Assembly (NCBI GenBank): GCA_900104565.1
Contig: LT629952.1
Coordinates: 1,363,604-1,427,603 of the forward strand
Source: Ruminococcaceae bacterium Marseille-P2935
Lineage (GTDB): Bacteria > Bacillota > Clostridia > Oscillospirales > Ruminococcaceae
Direction: 5' to 3'
Length of the DNA stretch: 64,000 nucleotides
Shown: piece by piece, positions 16,734-24,877 of the stretch
Layout: every line of letters begins with the position of its first letter
Position numbering within the stretch: the first letter of the stretch is position 1
The notes under the pieces: model-generated
What the model was told of the DNA's origin: nothing
Seen by the model: the letters and a program-made list of their open reading frames with translations, nothing else
Databases searched by the model: none
Made by a program: the position numbers and the translations under genes

Positions 16734-17274
16734 GGCACTTTTCTCCGTCTAAGCGAGGGTTCTGCACCAAACCAGATTTTTGCAGCGCAACTACCAGGAG
16801 CGGCACCACAATCAGCTGCAGAATAATTCCAGGCAGCGCTGTTACAAAGGCACCGGTTAAAAATGCCGAAACCCCATAAGGTTTGCCTGCCATTCCCATA
16901 AAAATAGCATTTGCGCAGCCAGAAACCGCCCTGCCTGCCAGCATGGCACCACCCATTGCCAGGTATAAATTCCACTTATAATACCGGTAAAACAGCCCTG
17001 TCAGCAGGCCGTAAGCACAAAGCTCCAGCATCATGGCAGGCGCAACCGGAAAGATCGGCGGCATGCTGGTAATCAGTGAGGAAAGCAGCGGTACAATAAA
17101 CCCGCAAACCGCACCATATTGCCAACCACAGATTAACCCGCAAAGCAGTACGGGAATGTGCATGGGTAAAAACACCGTACCCGCGCCTATTGCATGAAAA
17201 GCAGAAGGCAGTACAAGCCCCAACGCCAGGCACAAAGCAGAAAGGATAAGATTTTTAATATTGGTTTGTTTCAT
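16726..17274 (-). CDS. ECF transporter substrate-binding (S) component
   Basis: Small integral membrane protein that captures a micronutrient for import by the shared ECF energising module. The 182 residues have about six hydrophobic segments: LILSALCLALGLVLPSAFHA at the start with the typical basic lead MKQTNIKN, then GTVFLPMHIPVLLCGLICGW and FIVPLLSSL. The ATG at 17274 follows GGAGGG; a TTG five codons earlier overlaps that site and is unlikely. The vitamin or metal is not predictable. No riboswitch I recognise lies upstream. EcfA/EcfT genes are not in the window. It overlaps the methyltransferase gene. Confidence 0.82.
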   Translation of the reverse strand: MKQTNIKNLILSALCLALGLVLPSAFHAIGAGTVFLPMHIPVLLCGLICGWQYGAVCGFIVPLLSSLITSMPPIFPVAPAMMLELCAYGLLTGLFYRYYKWNLYLAMGGAMLAGRAVSGCANAIFMGMAGKPYGVSAFLTGAFVTALPGIILQLIVVPLLVVALQKSGLVQNPRLDGEKCHA

Positions 17275-17863
17275 ATCGATACCCTCCAAAATATTGAATC
17301 AAAGTAACCCACTCCCTTGCAGGAAGCATTTCTTTACGGTACACTGAATAATAGGATTTACACTTTATTGAACTGCTAACATAAGTTTGCAACTTAAGGT
17401 AAAACAACCCTCGCCGCTTTTTGTTATACTCTAATCAAAGAGAGGGCGGTCATCCCAGTCGGTGCATTTTGTACCTTAATGTGCTGTTTTACTGCTGTAC
17501 AACCTAAAACCCTTTACACATATTCAGCAGAACAAAGCCATATCTATTTTTGCACAGGGGAGTGACGAGAAATAATTCCGCACGATTCCTTCGGGAGGGC
17601 GGTCTGCGGACTAACCACCCACAGGCTACCTTTCTCCGGTTCAGCGCTATAAAACCGCAGAAAGCTGGATATTTAAAGTGGGCAAACTGGTAGCCTGCCG
17701 GGCTAAACCGCTTGACGCGATTGTCCTTCAGAATGCGGCAGCTCACATACCCGCTACCGTACCTATGTGCAAAAATCATCTTATCATTCCTCTGCTTCGC
17801 GTGATAAGAGTAGCACTTCATACCAATTTGTGCCGGCGCGAAGCGGCAGAATGGATGATTCTG

Positions 17864-18763
17864 ATGTACGAGTGGAACGAAGCCATCCAACAGATGATCA
17901 ACTGGATCGAAGAACACCTGACCCAGGCGCCAACCCTGCTGGAAATGTCCCGGCAGATTGGGTATTCCCCTTATTACTGTTCCAGCCAGTTTCACGCAAT
18001 TGTCGGCTGCACCCTCAAACGGTATTTAGCGGGGCGAAAATTGGGAGCCGCTGCGGTTAAAGTGCGGGATACAGATGAGAGAATTTTAGATATTGCACTG
18101 GAATACGGGTTCTCTTCCCAGCAGGCCTTCACCCGGGCCTTCGTCTGCGCTTTTGGCTGCACCCCAGCCAGTTACCGAAAACACCCGCGGCCAATTCCCC
18201 TCTCTTTAAAAAAGGAGGTGCTCTTTCCCGAGTACTATCCGCGAAAAGGAGACGGTATTATGAACCAAGCTATTTTAACTCAGGCAAATGTACGAATCGA
18301 GCATATTCCTGCCCATCTCTACCTGTCTGTCTGCGACAAGGATGTTCAAAGCTATTTTCCTTTCTGGGACCGCCACAGCTGTGATGAAATCTGCGGCACC
18401 ATAGAAAGCATGCAGCCCGACGCCCACCCGGTGGTGGGCTGCCATACCGGCGGCTGGTTTTGGCAAGATGGAAAAAGAGGTTACAGCTATGGGCTGGGGG
18501 TACCTCTGGGTTACAGCGGCCTAATACCGGCCGGTTTTACCCTTAAAGAATACCCTGCCAGCTATTACCTGGTGTTTTACCACCCGCCCTTTGACTTTTT
18601 GCAGCATTGTGAAGAGGTTGTAAACCGTGTGGAAACACTGTCCTGGAACTTTGACCCGCAAAGCCTTGGCTATGCTTGGAATGAAAACAACTGCCAGGAT
18701 TACCAGCGGATGATGCCCGAAACACTGGGTTATGAAGTGCTGCGCCCTATTGTAAAACTGTAG
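17864..18763 (+). CDS. AraC-family regulator with GyrI-like ligand-binding domain
   Basis: DNA-binding regulator of the Rob/SoxS-GyrI type. The N-terminal double helix-turn-helix (about 1-105) shows LTQAPTLLEMSRQIGYSPYYCSSQFH and ILDIALEYGFSSQQAFTRAF, with GCTPASYRK at its end. From about 140 to the end is a GyrI-like domain (IEHIPAHLYLSV, HTGGWFWQDGKRGYSYGLGV, YPASYYLVFYHP) that in relatives binds lipophilic compounds and drugs. 299 residues. ATG 17864 is chosen because the HTH alignment starts there. ATG 17855 is equally possible and neither has a strong ribosome binding site. It is divergent from the ECF/methyltransferase pair, which may be its target. Confidence 0.82.
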   Translation: MYEWNEAIQQMINWIEEHLTQAPTLLEMSRQIGYSPYYCSSQFHAIVGCTLKRYLAGRKLGAAAVKVRDTDERILDIALEYGFSSQQAFTRAFVCAFGCTPASYRKHPRPIPLSLKKEVLFPEYYPRKGDGIMNQAILTQANVRIEHIPAHLYLSVCDKDVQSYFPFWDRHSCDEICGTIESMQPDAHPVVGCHTGGWFWQDGKRGYSYGLGVPLGYSGLIPAGFTLKEYPASYYLVFYHPPFDFLQHCEEVVNRVETLSWNFDPQSLGYAWNENNCQDYQRMMPETLGYEVLRPIVKL

Positions 18764-18773
18764 AAAAACAAAA

Positions 18774-18831
18774 AGAAGGCTCTGAAAAAGAGCCTTCTGG
18801 CATTACCGGCGGCTGCCTGCCGCCGTTTTTT
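18774..18831 (+). terminator. double terminator after the AraC-type gene
   Basis: First hairpin AGAAGGCTCT/AGAGCCTTCT (18774-18798), then CGGCGGC/GCCGCCG with a TTTTTT tail (18807-18831). The second has full intrinsic-terminator form. Confidence 0.85.
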
Positions 18832-19043
18832 AATTCAAAAAATCATTTTACGCCCCACAGGCTTCCTGCCTGCTTTATTGTATTAAAATACCATGAAACC
18901 CGGCAAAAGTCAAGGTGGAAACTTTTTGATCCCTTTTTACATTTGGACTGATGGGTTCCAACTCCGTCAATTTCACGATGCTTTGATTGAAACAGAAACA
19001 TATGATAAGATAAATAAAATTCACAAGAAAAGAAGGTGAAATT

Positions 19044-19265
19044 ATGAAGTGTCCATATTGCGAAAGAGAAATGCAAAAAGGTTATATTCCAACAGATAAT
19101 ATCCCTGCGCAATGGCTGCCAAATGAGAAAAGGCAAAGTTTATTCAAATTAAAATACTCAAAAGATTGCAAGAAAATAGTTTCTGAGAACACTGCTTTCG
19201 GTATGCATGCTATCGCATACTATTGCGGGGATTGCGGTATTGTCCTATTAAATGAAGAACGATAA
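19044..19265 (+). CDS. small zinc-ribbon protein (DUF6487-like)
   Basis: 73 residues with CPYC at positions 3-6 and CGDCG near 61-65, four cysteines that would form one zinc ribbon. The middle is basic (KRQSLFKLKYSKDCKK). The ATG follows AAGAAGGTG. It matches my memory of small PF20097/DUF6487 proteins, whose function is unknown. Codons are more A/T-rich than its neighbours. It is the last gene before the right junction of the intervening element. Confidence 0.75.
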   Translation: MKCPYCEREMQKGYIPTDNIPAQWLPNEKRQSLFKLKYSKDCKKIVSENTAFGMHAIAYYCGDCGIVLLNEER

Positions 19266-19370
19266 ATTTTAATTTATCGAACAATGGTATCTATGAATAT
19301 GCCTCCTTTTGTCATTTTGACGGAAGAAGGCTATTGATATCCTAAATCAGTCCAAAGGGTAATTGGGAGA

Positions 19371-19420
19371 CTTTTTGTTTTGGTTACAACAACCCATGTA
19401 GTCGAACCCCAATACCCTGG
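19371..19420. other. putative attR of the intervening element
   Basis: CTTTTTGT (19371-19378) stands 16 bases left of CATG (19395-19398). Right of CATG the sequence codes for the second part of the split ATPase. Between 19386-19412 and 8740-8766 about two thirds of the bases match, including ACA, CATG, GTC and CCC at the same spacing. That is the expected relation between attR and attL. Confidence 0.5.
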
Positions 19421-20207
19421 TGCAGTAGAAACCTTAGTGAACCTTTGTGATTGCTGGAACAGTAAAACCCTTTATGAAAAGCGGAAAGAAATTATTGAAA
19501 TTTCTGGTTCAGTAAGCAAATGTCACGAACATTGCTGCCGCTTTTTGGCCGCCTGTGGCTCTTTGACCAACGATACATATCGCATAGCCGAACAGTGCAC
19601 GGACCATGGTAAAATTTCCCGTTATGCAACACGCTTTGCCTCCCGTGAATTCCGCCCCAAAAATGGGCCTGGAAAGGAGCTGGTGCGCTTTTTGTCGGCA
19701 GTTACCAATCAGGGTGTGCTCACATTTACCCAAACGGCCCAGGACCTTTGCAGCCGCATTTATCTTATCGAGGACGAATACGGCGCCTCTTCCAAGCTTT
19801 TGCTTCACGCATTACGGCAAGCAGCTTTAGAGAGCGGCTACAACGTGATCAGCTGCTTCTGCCCGCTTTCTCCCTTTGACAAGCTGGAACACCTGTTAAT
19901 TCCTGAGCTTAGCCTCGGTTTTATGACTTCCAACCCCTTCCACCCACTGGATATTGAACCCTACCGGGTGATTCACGCACGCCGTTTTACCGATATGGAG
20001 CTGCTCAGCCAGCGTAAAAAACGGCTGGCATTTAACCGCAAGGCTGCCAATCAAATGCTGGAACAGGCTATTCGTCTGCTTATGGAGGCAAAGGAAAAAC
20101 ACGACAAACTGGAATGCTGTTATATTGCCGCCATGAATTTTGATTTAGTAAACCAAAAAACAGAGGATACCATTCTTCAAATGAAAGATTCGGTGTGGAA
20201 AGAATAA
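19395..20207 (+). pseudogene. P-loop ATPase, C-terminal part (rest of the interrupted gene)
   Basis: 270 codons from CAT to TAA continuing the family sequence that breaks at 8751: VVEPQYPGAVETLVNLCDCWN, then a second half. That half repeats the fold of the first, with FLSAVTNQGVLTF, YLIEDEYGASSK where the family has a second Walker A loop, and IPELSLGFMTSNPFHP. The second loop is degenerate here, so only the N-terminal half binds nucleotide in the usual way. The frame is open with no stop or frameshift, so the coding potential is kept even though it lacks a start: a TTG at 19380 has no ribosome binding site. A terminator follows. Intact reading frames on both sides suggest recent insertion or a gene that is still rebuilt by excision. 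Confidence 0.85.
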
Positions 20208-20219
20208 AATAGTAAACCA

Positions 20220-20250
20220 ACCGCCGCGGATAAACTCCGCGGCGGTTTCT
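20220..20250 (+). terminator. terminator of the split ATPase gene
   Basis: ACCGCCGCGGA-TAAAC-TCCGCGGCGGT followed by TTCTGTT, 13 bp after the stop codon. Confidence 0.8.
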
Positions 20251-20581
20251 GTTAAAAAAATAATTATTCTGGCGCTTGGCACTTTGCCGTGTTATACTCT
20301 AGTAAATTTGTTATTTCATATAGCGGACAAGCTCTGCCCTATTGCATCAGCAAAATATGTGCGCAGAATACACAGAGCTCGCCAGGGATACGTCTGTGCG
20401 CTTTAAGAAAAGCACATATCAGCTGTTTTTACCGGCCGCCTGGGCCAATTGTTTTGCAAAACCAGCACACAAGGTAAATAGCAGGCTCTTATACTGACCA
20501 TACGCTAAACATCAGGTATTGATTGCCGTTTCCGTTTTATATAATCACTTAAATGTTTTTGTTTGTAAAGGAGTAACCATC

Positions 20582-21844
20582 ATGAGCAAACATGTAATGG
20601 ACGATGCCATGCGCTGTCTGCAATGTAAAAACCCAAAGTGTTCTGTAGGCTGCCCTATTCACACTCCGATTCGGGATGCTATTCGCCTGTTGCTTGACCA
20701 TGAAACCCTCAAGGCAGGCAAATTATTGTTTGACAACAATCCCCTGTCGCTGGTTTGCTGCCACGTATGCCCGCAGGAAAACCAGTGTGAAGGGCACTGT
20801 GTTATGAACCATACCGGTACACCGGTACAAATCAGTGCGATTGAACAATATATATCCGATTATTTTCTTTCCAGCTATAAGCCCGTTCCGTCTGATAACA
20901 GCAGCGGCAAAATCGCCATTATCGGTTCTGGACCCGCAGGCATCACCATTGCATTTTTGCTCGCCCGCAAAAACTATGATGTTACTATTTTTGAAGGGAA
21001 CGACCGAATCGGCGGGGTGCTGCGCTATGGTATTCCGGAGTTCCGGCTGCCCAAAAGAATATTGGATCAGCTGACCGATACGCTCATTCAAAGCGGCATT
21101 AAAATTCGCCCCAACATTCAAATCGGCATGGGTATTAGTGTTGATGATCTGTTTCGGGATGGATTTCAGGCCATCTTTATGGGAGCCGGCGTTCGGCGCC
21201 CGCAGAGCCTTGGCATAAAAGGCGAAAGCCTGGGGCATGTGCATTATGCCATTAATTACCTACATAACCCCGATGTTTACCATCTTGGAAAACGCCTAGC
21301 TATTATTGGCGCCGGAAATGTAGCCATGGACGTGGCACGCACTGCACTGCGCCATGGATGCGAGGAGGTTACCATACTGTGCAATCTGGGGGAAGAGCCT
21401 GTTACCGCCAGGGAAATAGAGGTTGAGTACGCCAAAATTGACGGCGCCCGTCTGCTGTATTATAAAACTGCGGTGGAATTAACTGACAAGGGAATTATAT
21501 TGGCCGACTCTCAGGAATTCACAGACAAAACCGGTGCAGTTCGTGCAAAGCCTGTTCCCGGTACCGAGGTGCTTTTCCCGGTGGATTCGATCATAATTGC
21601 AATTGGACAGGGGCCACGGGCAGTTGTTGTTTCCTCTACAACCGGAATTAACCTGACAGGCCGTAGCCTGGTGGCGGTGGATGACTGCGGACGGACCAGC
21701 CGGGAAGGAGTTTTTGCCTCAGGCGACGTAGTGACCGGAGCCAAAACGGTGGTTGAGGCCGTAAAAGTTTCAAAACGGGTGGCCCAGGCAATTGACGAAT
21801 ATGCGCAGTCAAAAGCCACTCTGGCAACGGCTCACCAAAAATAA
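20582..21844 (+). CDS. GltD-like NAD(P)H-dependent flavoprotein oxidoreductase
   Basis: FAD/NAD(P) protein of the glutamate synthase small-subunit type. The 420 residues start with an alpha-helical iron-sulfur domain: CLQCKNPKCSVGCPIHTP (residues 12-29) and CCHVCPQENQCEGHC hold two sets of cysteine ligands. Then come the FAD-binding IAIIGSGPAGITIAFLLARK, the NAD(P)-binding LAIIGAGNVAMDVARTA and GVFASGDVVTGAKTVVEAV. No large GltB subunit is encoded here. In anaerobes such stand-alone subunits act as NADPH:ferredoxin or sulfide dehydrogenase components (NfnB/SudA-like) or as homotetrameric GltA, and sequence alone does not separate these. The ATG at 20582 follows AAAGGAG. Confidence 0.85.
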   Translation: MSKHVMDDAMRCLQCKNPKCSVGCPIHTPIRDAIRLLLDHETLKAGKLLFDNNPLSLVCCHVCPQENQCEGHCVMNHTGTPVQISAIEQYISDYFLSSYKPVPSDNSSGKIAIIGSGPAGITIAFLLARKNYDVTIFEGNDRIGGVLRYGIPEFRLPKRILDQLTDTLIQSGIKIRPNIQIGMGISVDDLFRDGFQAIFMGAGVRRPQSLGIKGESLGHVHYAINYLHNPDVYHLGKRLAIIGAGNVAMDVARTALRHGCEEVTILCNLGEEPVTAREIEVEYAKIDGARLLYYKTAVELTDKGIILADSQEFTDKTGAVRAKPVPGTEVLFPVDSIIIAIGQGPRAVVVSSTTGINLTGRSLVAVDDCGRTSREGVFASGDVVTGAKTVVEAVKVSKRVAQAIDEYAQSKATLATAHQK

Positions 21845-22110
21845 AACCCGGCAGATGTTGAAGGAAAGAAATAAATTAAAAAAGGGCCTGTTTTTTGCTG
21901 CTTTGATAGTTGATAAAAGGCCTCTGCGTCACCCTCCACAATCAAGGCATTTTGTAAGGGAACTGGAATTTATTGCAGATAAATTCCCCTACCTGACGCT
22001 GTTTACCGCAACTAGATTGCTGCCTGTGAAGGCCGCATCACTGAATGATTCCTGCAAAATAACGTGACAGATGCTTGACTCGGGCAATGCATGAGTTAAA
22101 ATACAAAGAT

Positions 22111-22146
22111 AAAAACACAGAGGGCATTAATCCCTCTGTGTTTTTT
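22111..22146. terminator. bidirectional terminator
   Basis: AAAACACAGAGGG-CATTAA-TCCCTCTGTGTTTT followed by TT on the plus strand and A-rich sequence on the left. It ends plus-strand transcription from the GltD-like gene, though 270 bp downstream. Confidence 0.8.
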
Positions 22147-22170
22147 GCAGCATACACATAGCGTAAAATG

Positions 22171-22204
22171 AGGGTACCCTCATTCACCTCAATGAGGATA
22201 CCCT
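22171..22204 (-). terminator. hairpin after the YczE-like gene
   Basis: AGGGTA, CCTCATT pair with AATGAGG, TACCCT (one opposed mismatch). On the minus strand it is followed by CATTTTACG, a weak T-run. It is probably the minus-strand terminator, with the neighbouring stronger hairpin as backup. Confidence 0.55.
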
Positions 22205-22243
22205 AAAAACATTCCGAAAACTTACCAGAATTTAAAAAACTTT

Positions 22244-22867
22244 TTAACCTTCTGCAGGCCGGTCGTTTTTTTCTGTAATTTTCTTCATGCACTGCAGGGT
22301 GCGGTCACACACAACCCCTACCAAAACCAGGGCAATTACGGTACCCACGCCAATCATTTCACCCAGCAGGATACCCACAATACAGCAGATCGCGTAAAAA
22401 ATCCAGGAGCAATACTGGTAACGCAGCTTGATCAGCGACTGAATCCAGAGCACCATGCCGTCTGCCGGGGAACTGCCATACCCCACCGAAAGATAAATGC
22501 CAATAGAAGCACCCAGCAGCACTACGCCAACAATATTCAGCACCAGCCCTACCCAAAAGTTTGGTTCGTTTGGCATCACACCGTTTAGTACCCACAGGCC
22601 AAAATCCATAAAGGACCCCATAAACAAAACCGAAAGCAATGTGGAAATACGAATAACCTTACGGTAAAAAATCAGTAAAATAGCTAAATAAAACACATTC
22701 AATATATTGGCTGCCCAGCCGCTTGAAATATTAAACTTGCGGGCCACCCCATTAATTAACAAGGTAATTGGGTCGGTTCCTACATTGCCTTTTGTCATCA
22801 GCGCCATTGCAATGCCTATTCCAAAAATGCCCAGCATAACCAACGCTATGTTTTTTACAATTTTCAT
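22244..22867 (-). CDS. YczE/YyaS/YitT-family integral membrane protein
   Basis: 207 residues with about five or six hydrophobic segments. The family stretch GIGIAMALMTKGNVGTDPITLLINGVA near the N terminus and YLSVGYGSSPADGMVLWIQSL in the middle both carry the G-x-(D/S)P turn typical of YczE-like proteins. Function is unknown; relatives are membrane proteins of amino-acid or surfactant-related loci. ATG 22867 is preferred because GAGGAGAG lies directly upstream; an ATG six codons earlier contains that site. It is a single gene. Confidence 0.8.
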   Translation of the reverse strand: MKIVKNIALVMLGIFGIGIAMALMTKGNVGTDPITLLINGVARKFNISSGWAANILNVFYLAILLIFYRKVIRISTLLSVLFMGSFMDFGLWVLNGVMPNEPNFWVGLVLNIVGVVLLGASIGIYLSVGYGSSPADGMVLWIQSLIKLRYQYCSWIFYAICCIVGILLGEMIGVGTVIALVLVGVVCDRTLQCMKKITEKNDRPAEG

Positions 22868-22885
22868 TCTTCTCTCCTCATTCAC

Positions 22886-23269
22886 ACACTATTTTGTAAT
22901 TTTAGCATATTTCAGGAGGAATTTCAATGAAGAGAAAACCGGGCATACTATAGTTACTGTATAAAAACTGTAACGACCGGCTTACTGAAATACCTTTCTT
23001 TTGTGGCGTTATAAAATGCCCCTGGTATTTTAAAGACCTGCGGACCAGTGAATGACAAGGCAATTTCAGCAAAAACAAGCTTTTCCCTAAAAAAGCTGTT
23101 GGGCTGTTAAAGATAGGCCGCCTGAGTGAATTAGAATGAGTAAAATGCTAAGATTCACCTTTTTTCAAACATCTTCTGCAGTTACTACCTGCCAATACTG
23201 CCAATGTTTCAAAGCCTTTTAAAACGTTGGATAATATTGTTTTTTATAGATGTCTGGCATCCTTCTTAG
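22886..23269. other. intergenic region
   Basis: About 380 bases before the promoter at 23270. I see no gene, hairpin with a T-run or repeat in it. Confidence 0.4.
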
Positions 23270-23298
23270 TTGACGGTAAAACCGGAATCGCTTATAAT
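23270..23298 (+). promoter_or_regulatory. promoter of the hexapeptide acyltransferase gene
   Basis: TTGACG (23270-23275) and TATAAT (23293-23298) with a 17-bp spacer, 32 bp before the start codon. Confidence 0.8.
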
Positions 23299-23330
23299 CG
23301 ACTCAGAGCACAAAGAAAGGACGTGGCAGT

Positions 23331-23936
23331 TTGGAAGCATTCAAGGAGTTTATATGGAGGCTTTTTGAGCCGCTGGCAACATTTTTTGTCATGCTGAAAT
23401 ATAAAAACATCTGGGGATTAAAGGCTTATTTAAAAGAGAGCGGCAGCAAGTCAAAGCTGCTTAATTTTGTTTATAACACCTATTTTTTGCGCCGTGGCAG
23501 CTGGGTGGGCATTGGCAGCGAAATGGCAACCACCCCTTGTTTTCCCCATGGGGTAATGGGCATTACAATTTCAGAGCGGGCAAAGTTTGGAAAAGATGTT
23601 GTTATTTTTCAATATTCGTCCATCATTTTCAACTCTTTAGAGGACAGCCCTACCTTTGGCAGCCCCACCATTGGCAACAATGTATATATTGGGGCTGGTG
23701 CTACCATTGTGGGCAATATCACCATTGGTGATAACTGCCGCATTGGAGCCGGCGCTGTAGTTTGCAAGGATATGGCCCCCAACACGGTAGCGGTACTGCC
23801 TCCCACACGCTATATACCCAAGCAGAACCTGGATAATACCTATTACGCACACGAACGGGGGCGTACTTTCTATTATAAAGACGGCCGTTATCATTTGGAC
23901 AACCGGAACAAAGCCAATCAGGAGAAAAACAGATGA
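23331..23936 (+). CDS. hexapeptide-repeat (left-handed beta-helix) acyltransferase
   Basis: 201-residue transferase of the serine acetyltransferase/sugar acetyltransferase superfamily, using acetyl-CoA or a similar donor. A hydrophobic, basic N-terminal helix region (1-60) is followed by the hexapeptide ladder GITISERAKFGKDVVIFQ, SPTIGNNVYIGAGATIVGNI and IGDNCRIGAGAVVCKDM (about 80-150), then a short tail. Acceptor unknown. The start is TTG at 23331 after GAAAGGA, close to a consensus promoter. It is followed within 2 bp by the remains of a PP-loop gene, so the two were once an operon and perhaps modified the same surface sugar. Confidence 0.82.
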   Translation: MEAFKEFIWRLFEPLATFFVMLKYKNIWGLKAYLKESGSKSKLLNFVYNTYFLRRGSWVGIGSEMATTPCFPHGVMGITISERAKFGKDVVIFQYSSIIFNSLEDSPTFGSPTIGNNVYIGAGATIVGNITIGDNCRIGAGAVVCKDMAPNTVAVLPPTRYIPKQNLDNTYYAHERGRTFYYKDGRYHLDNRNKANQEKNR

Positions 23937-24600
23937 ACGGCGTAATACACCCTGTTTTACAAAACCGGTGGAAACTACATTACCTTCTCTGCTGCAGATG
24001 CCAATCGTATTGGAATGCTGGATGGGAACACCCCTCTTTCAGCAGTCTCTTTCCCGGTGATCCGCAGGCTGTTGCGCCAAGGGGTGATTGTAGAAAAAAC
24101 TGCCCTCCGGGTCACTCCTGTCAAACTTGAGGAAGCACAATTTTGCACAAACTGCGCTACTAACGACCTTACCATTCCCGGGTTAGAGTTGGACAGCAAC
24201 GGGTTTTGCCCCCTATGTACCAACCGGCAAAGGTACCGCAGAAAAATTAGTCAGCGTACTGCCGCTGATCAAACAAATTCCGCCTTGCCCCCGTACCCGC
24301 TTTGACGTGGCTATGTTTTACACGGGTGGCAAATACTCCTCTTACCTGCTTTATCATCTGGCTAAAGTACAGGGCCTGCGGGTTGCCGCCCTTACCTGGG
24401 AAATTCCATTTCTATCAGACGATGCCCACTGCAGCATTCAGCGTGCAAAGGCTGCTCTCCCAGCCCGGACAACCCTGATAGTTTTGTTTTTCCATTTTAC
24501 GGATTCTAGCGTCCGACTACGCAAAACAGGGGATCACATGAGTATACTGAACTTTTTCACAAGGGATTCGTTGTAGTACATCGCGAGTGCTGAAAGAAAA
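23935..24600 (+). pseudogene. decayed PP-loop ATPase (N-acetyl sugar amidotransferase-like)
   Basis: The frame starts with ATG at 23935, two bases short of the end of the preceding gene, then shifts several times. One shift lies near 23955: the next frame reads GGNYITFSAADANRIGMLDG. Another lies near 24230, between FCTNCATNDLTIPGLELDSN...GFCPLC and KLVSVLPLIKQIPPC. Then FYTGGKYSSYLLYHLAKVQG replaces the PP-loop SGGKDSS, with the key Asp lost, before the sequence breaks up after about 24450. The paired CxxC motifs and the PP-loop resemble N-acetyl sugar amidotransferases (WbpG/PseA/LegA type) that aminate nonulosonic-acid or related sugars. The multiple frameshifts make it non-functional. Assignment is by motif only. 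Confidence 0.7.
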
Positions 24601-24682
24601 TATAAAAAGCGTATTTGTTATACCGGCGGTCATCGGGCAGGCAAATAACGCAGCCTATTAAGAAATCTTGAGTTTCTTTAGT

Positions 24683-24719
24683 AAAAGGGGTTGATATCAT
24701 AAGATATCAACCCCTTTTT
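24683..24719. terminator. strong bidirectional terminator
   Basis: AAAAGGGGTTGATATC-ATAA-GATATCAACCCCTTTT plus a final T: a 16-bp perfect stem ending the acyltransferase/pseudogene unit. Confidence 0.85.
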
Positions 24720-24877
24720 GCGATTGAATCAAAGTTCAGCATCTTTTAAGACGATAAAGGAACGGAAGACCAGTTCACGCTTAAATTTGCAGATATTTCA
24801 TCCTAGCTAACGCCTTAAAATTTATCTTCCTGCAGCCAGTCTCAACGGCCTTGCAGATTTTTCTATTCCTAACTATT

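Larger units (their letters stand above)
8749..19394. mobile_element. 10.6-kb intervening element with large serine recombinase, splitting an ATPase gene
   Basis: The two halves of one gene flank this 10,646-bp segment. Both junctions carry CATG in the same codon phase, so precise removal restores ...DGTAPH-VVEPQYPGAVE... without a frame change. Inside are a large serine recombinase with a small upstream ORF, a purine permease with guanine riboswitch, a Cd/Zn efflux operon, a methyltransferase/ECF pair, an AraC/GyrI regulator and a zinc-ribbon protein. There are no phage structural or conjugation genes. The arrangement resembles sporulation-excised skin-type elements or small integrative elements. 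The recombinase is about 2.1 kb from the left end rather than at the edge. Whether it excises is not shown by sequence. Confidence 0.65.
21845..22243. other. intergenic region with two hairpins
   Basis: About 400 bases between converging genes. A 91-codon frame (21792-22067) overlaps the end of the GltD-like gene and looks spurious. Two hairpins at 22111-22146 and 22171-22204 account for the rest. Confidence 0.5.

Noticed and set aside
17290-17500. Possible vitamin riboswitch upstream of the ECF gene
   Set aside because: No cobalamin, TPP, FMN, folate or preQ1 signature could be matched.
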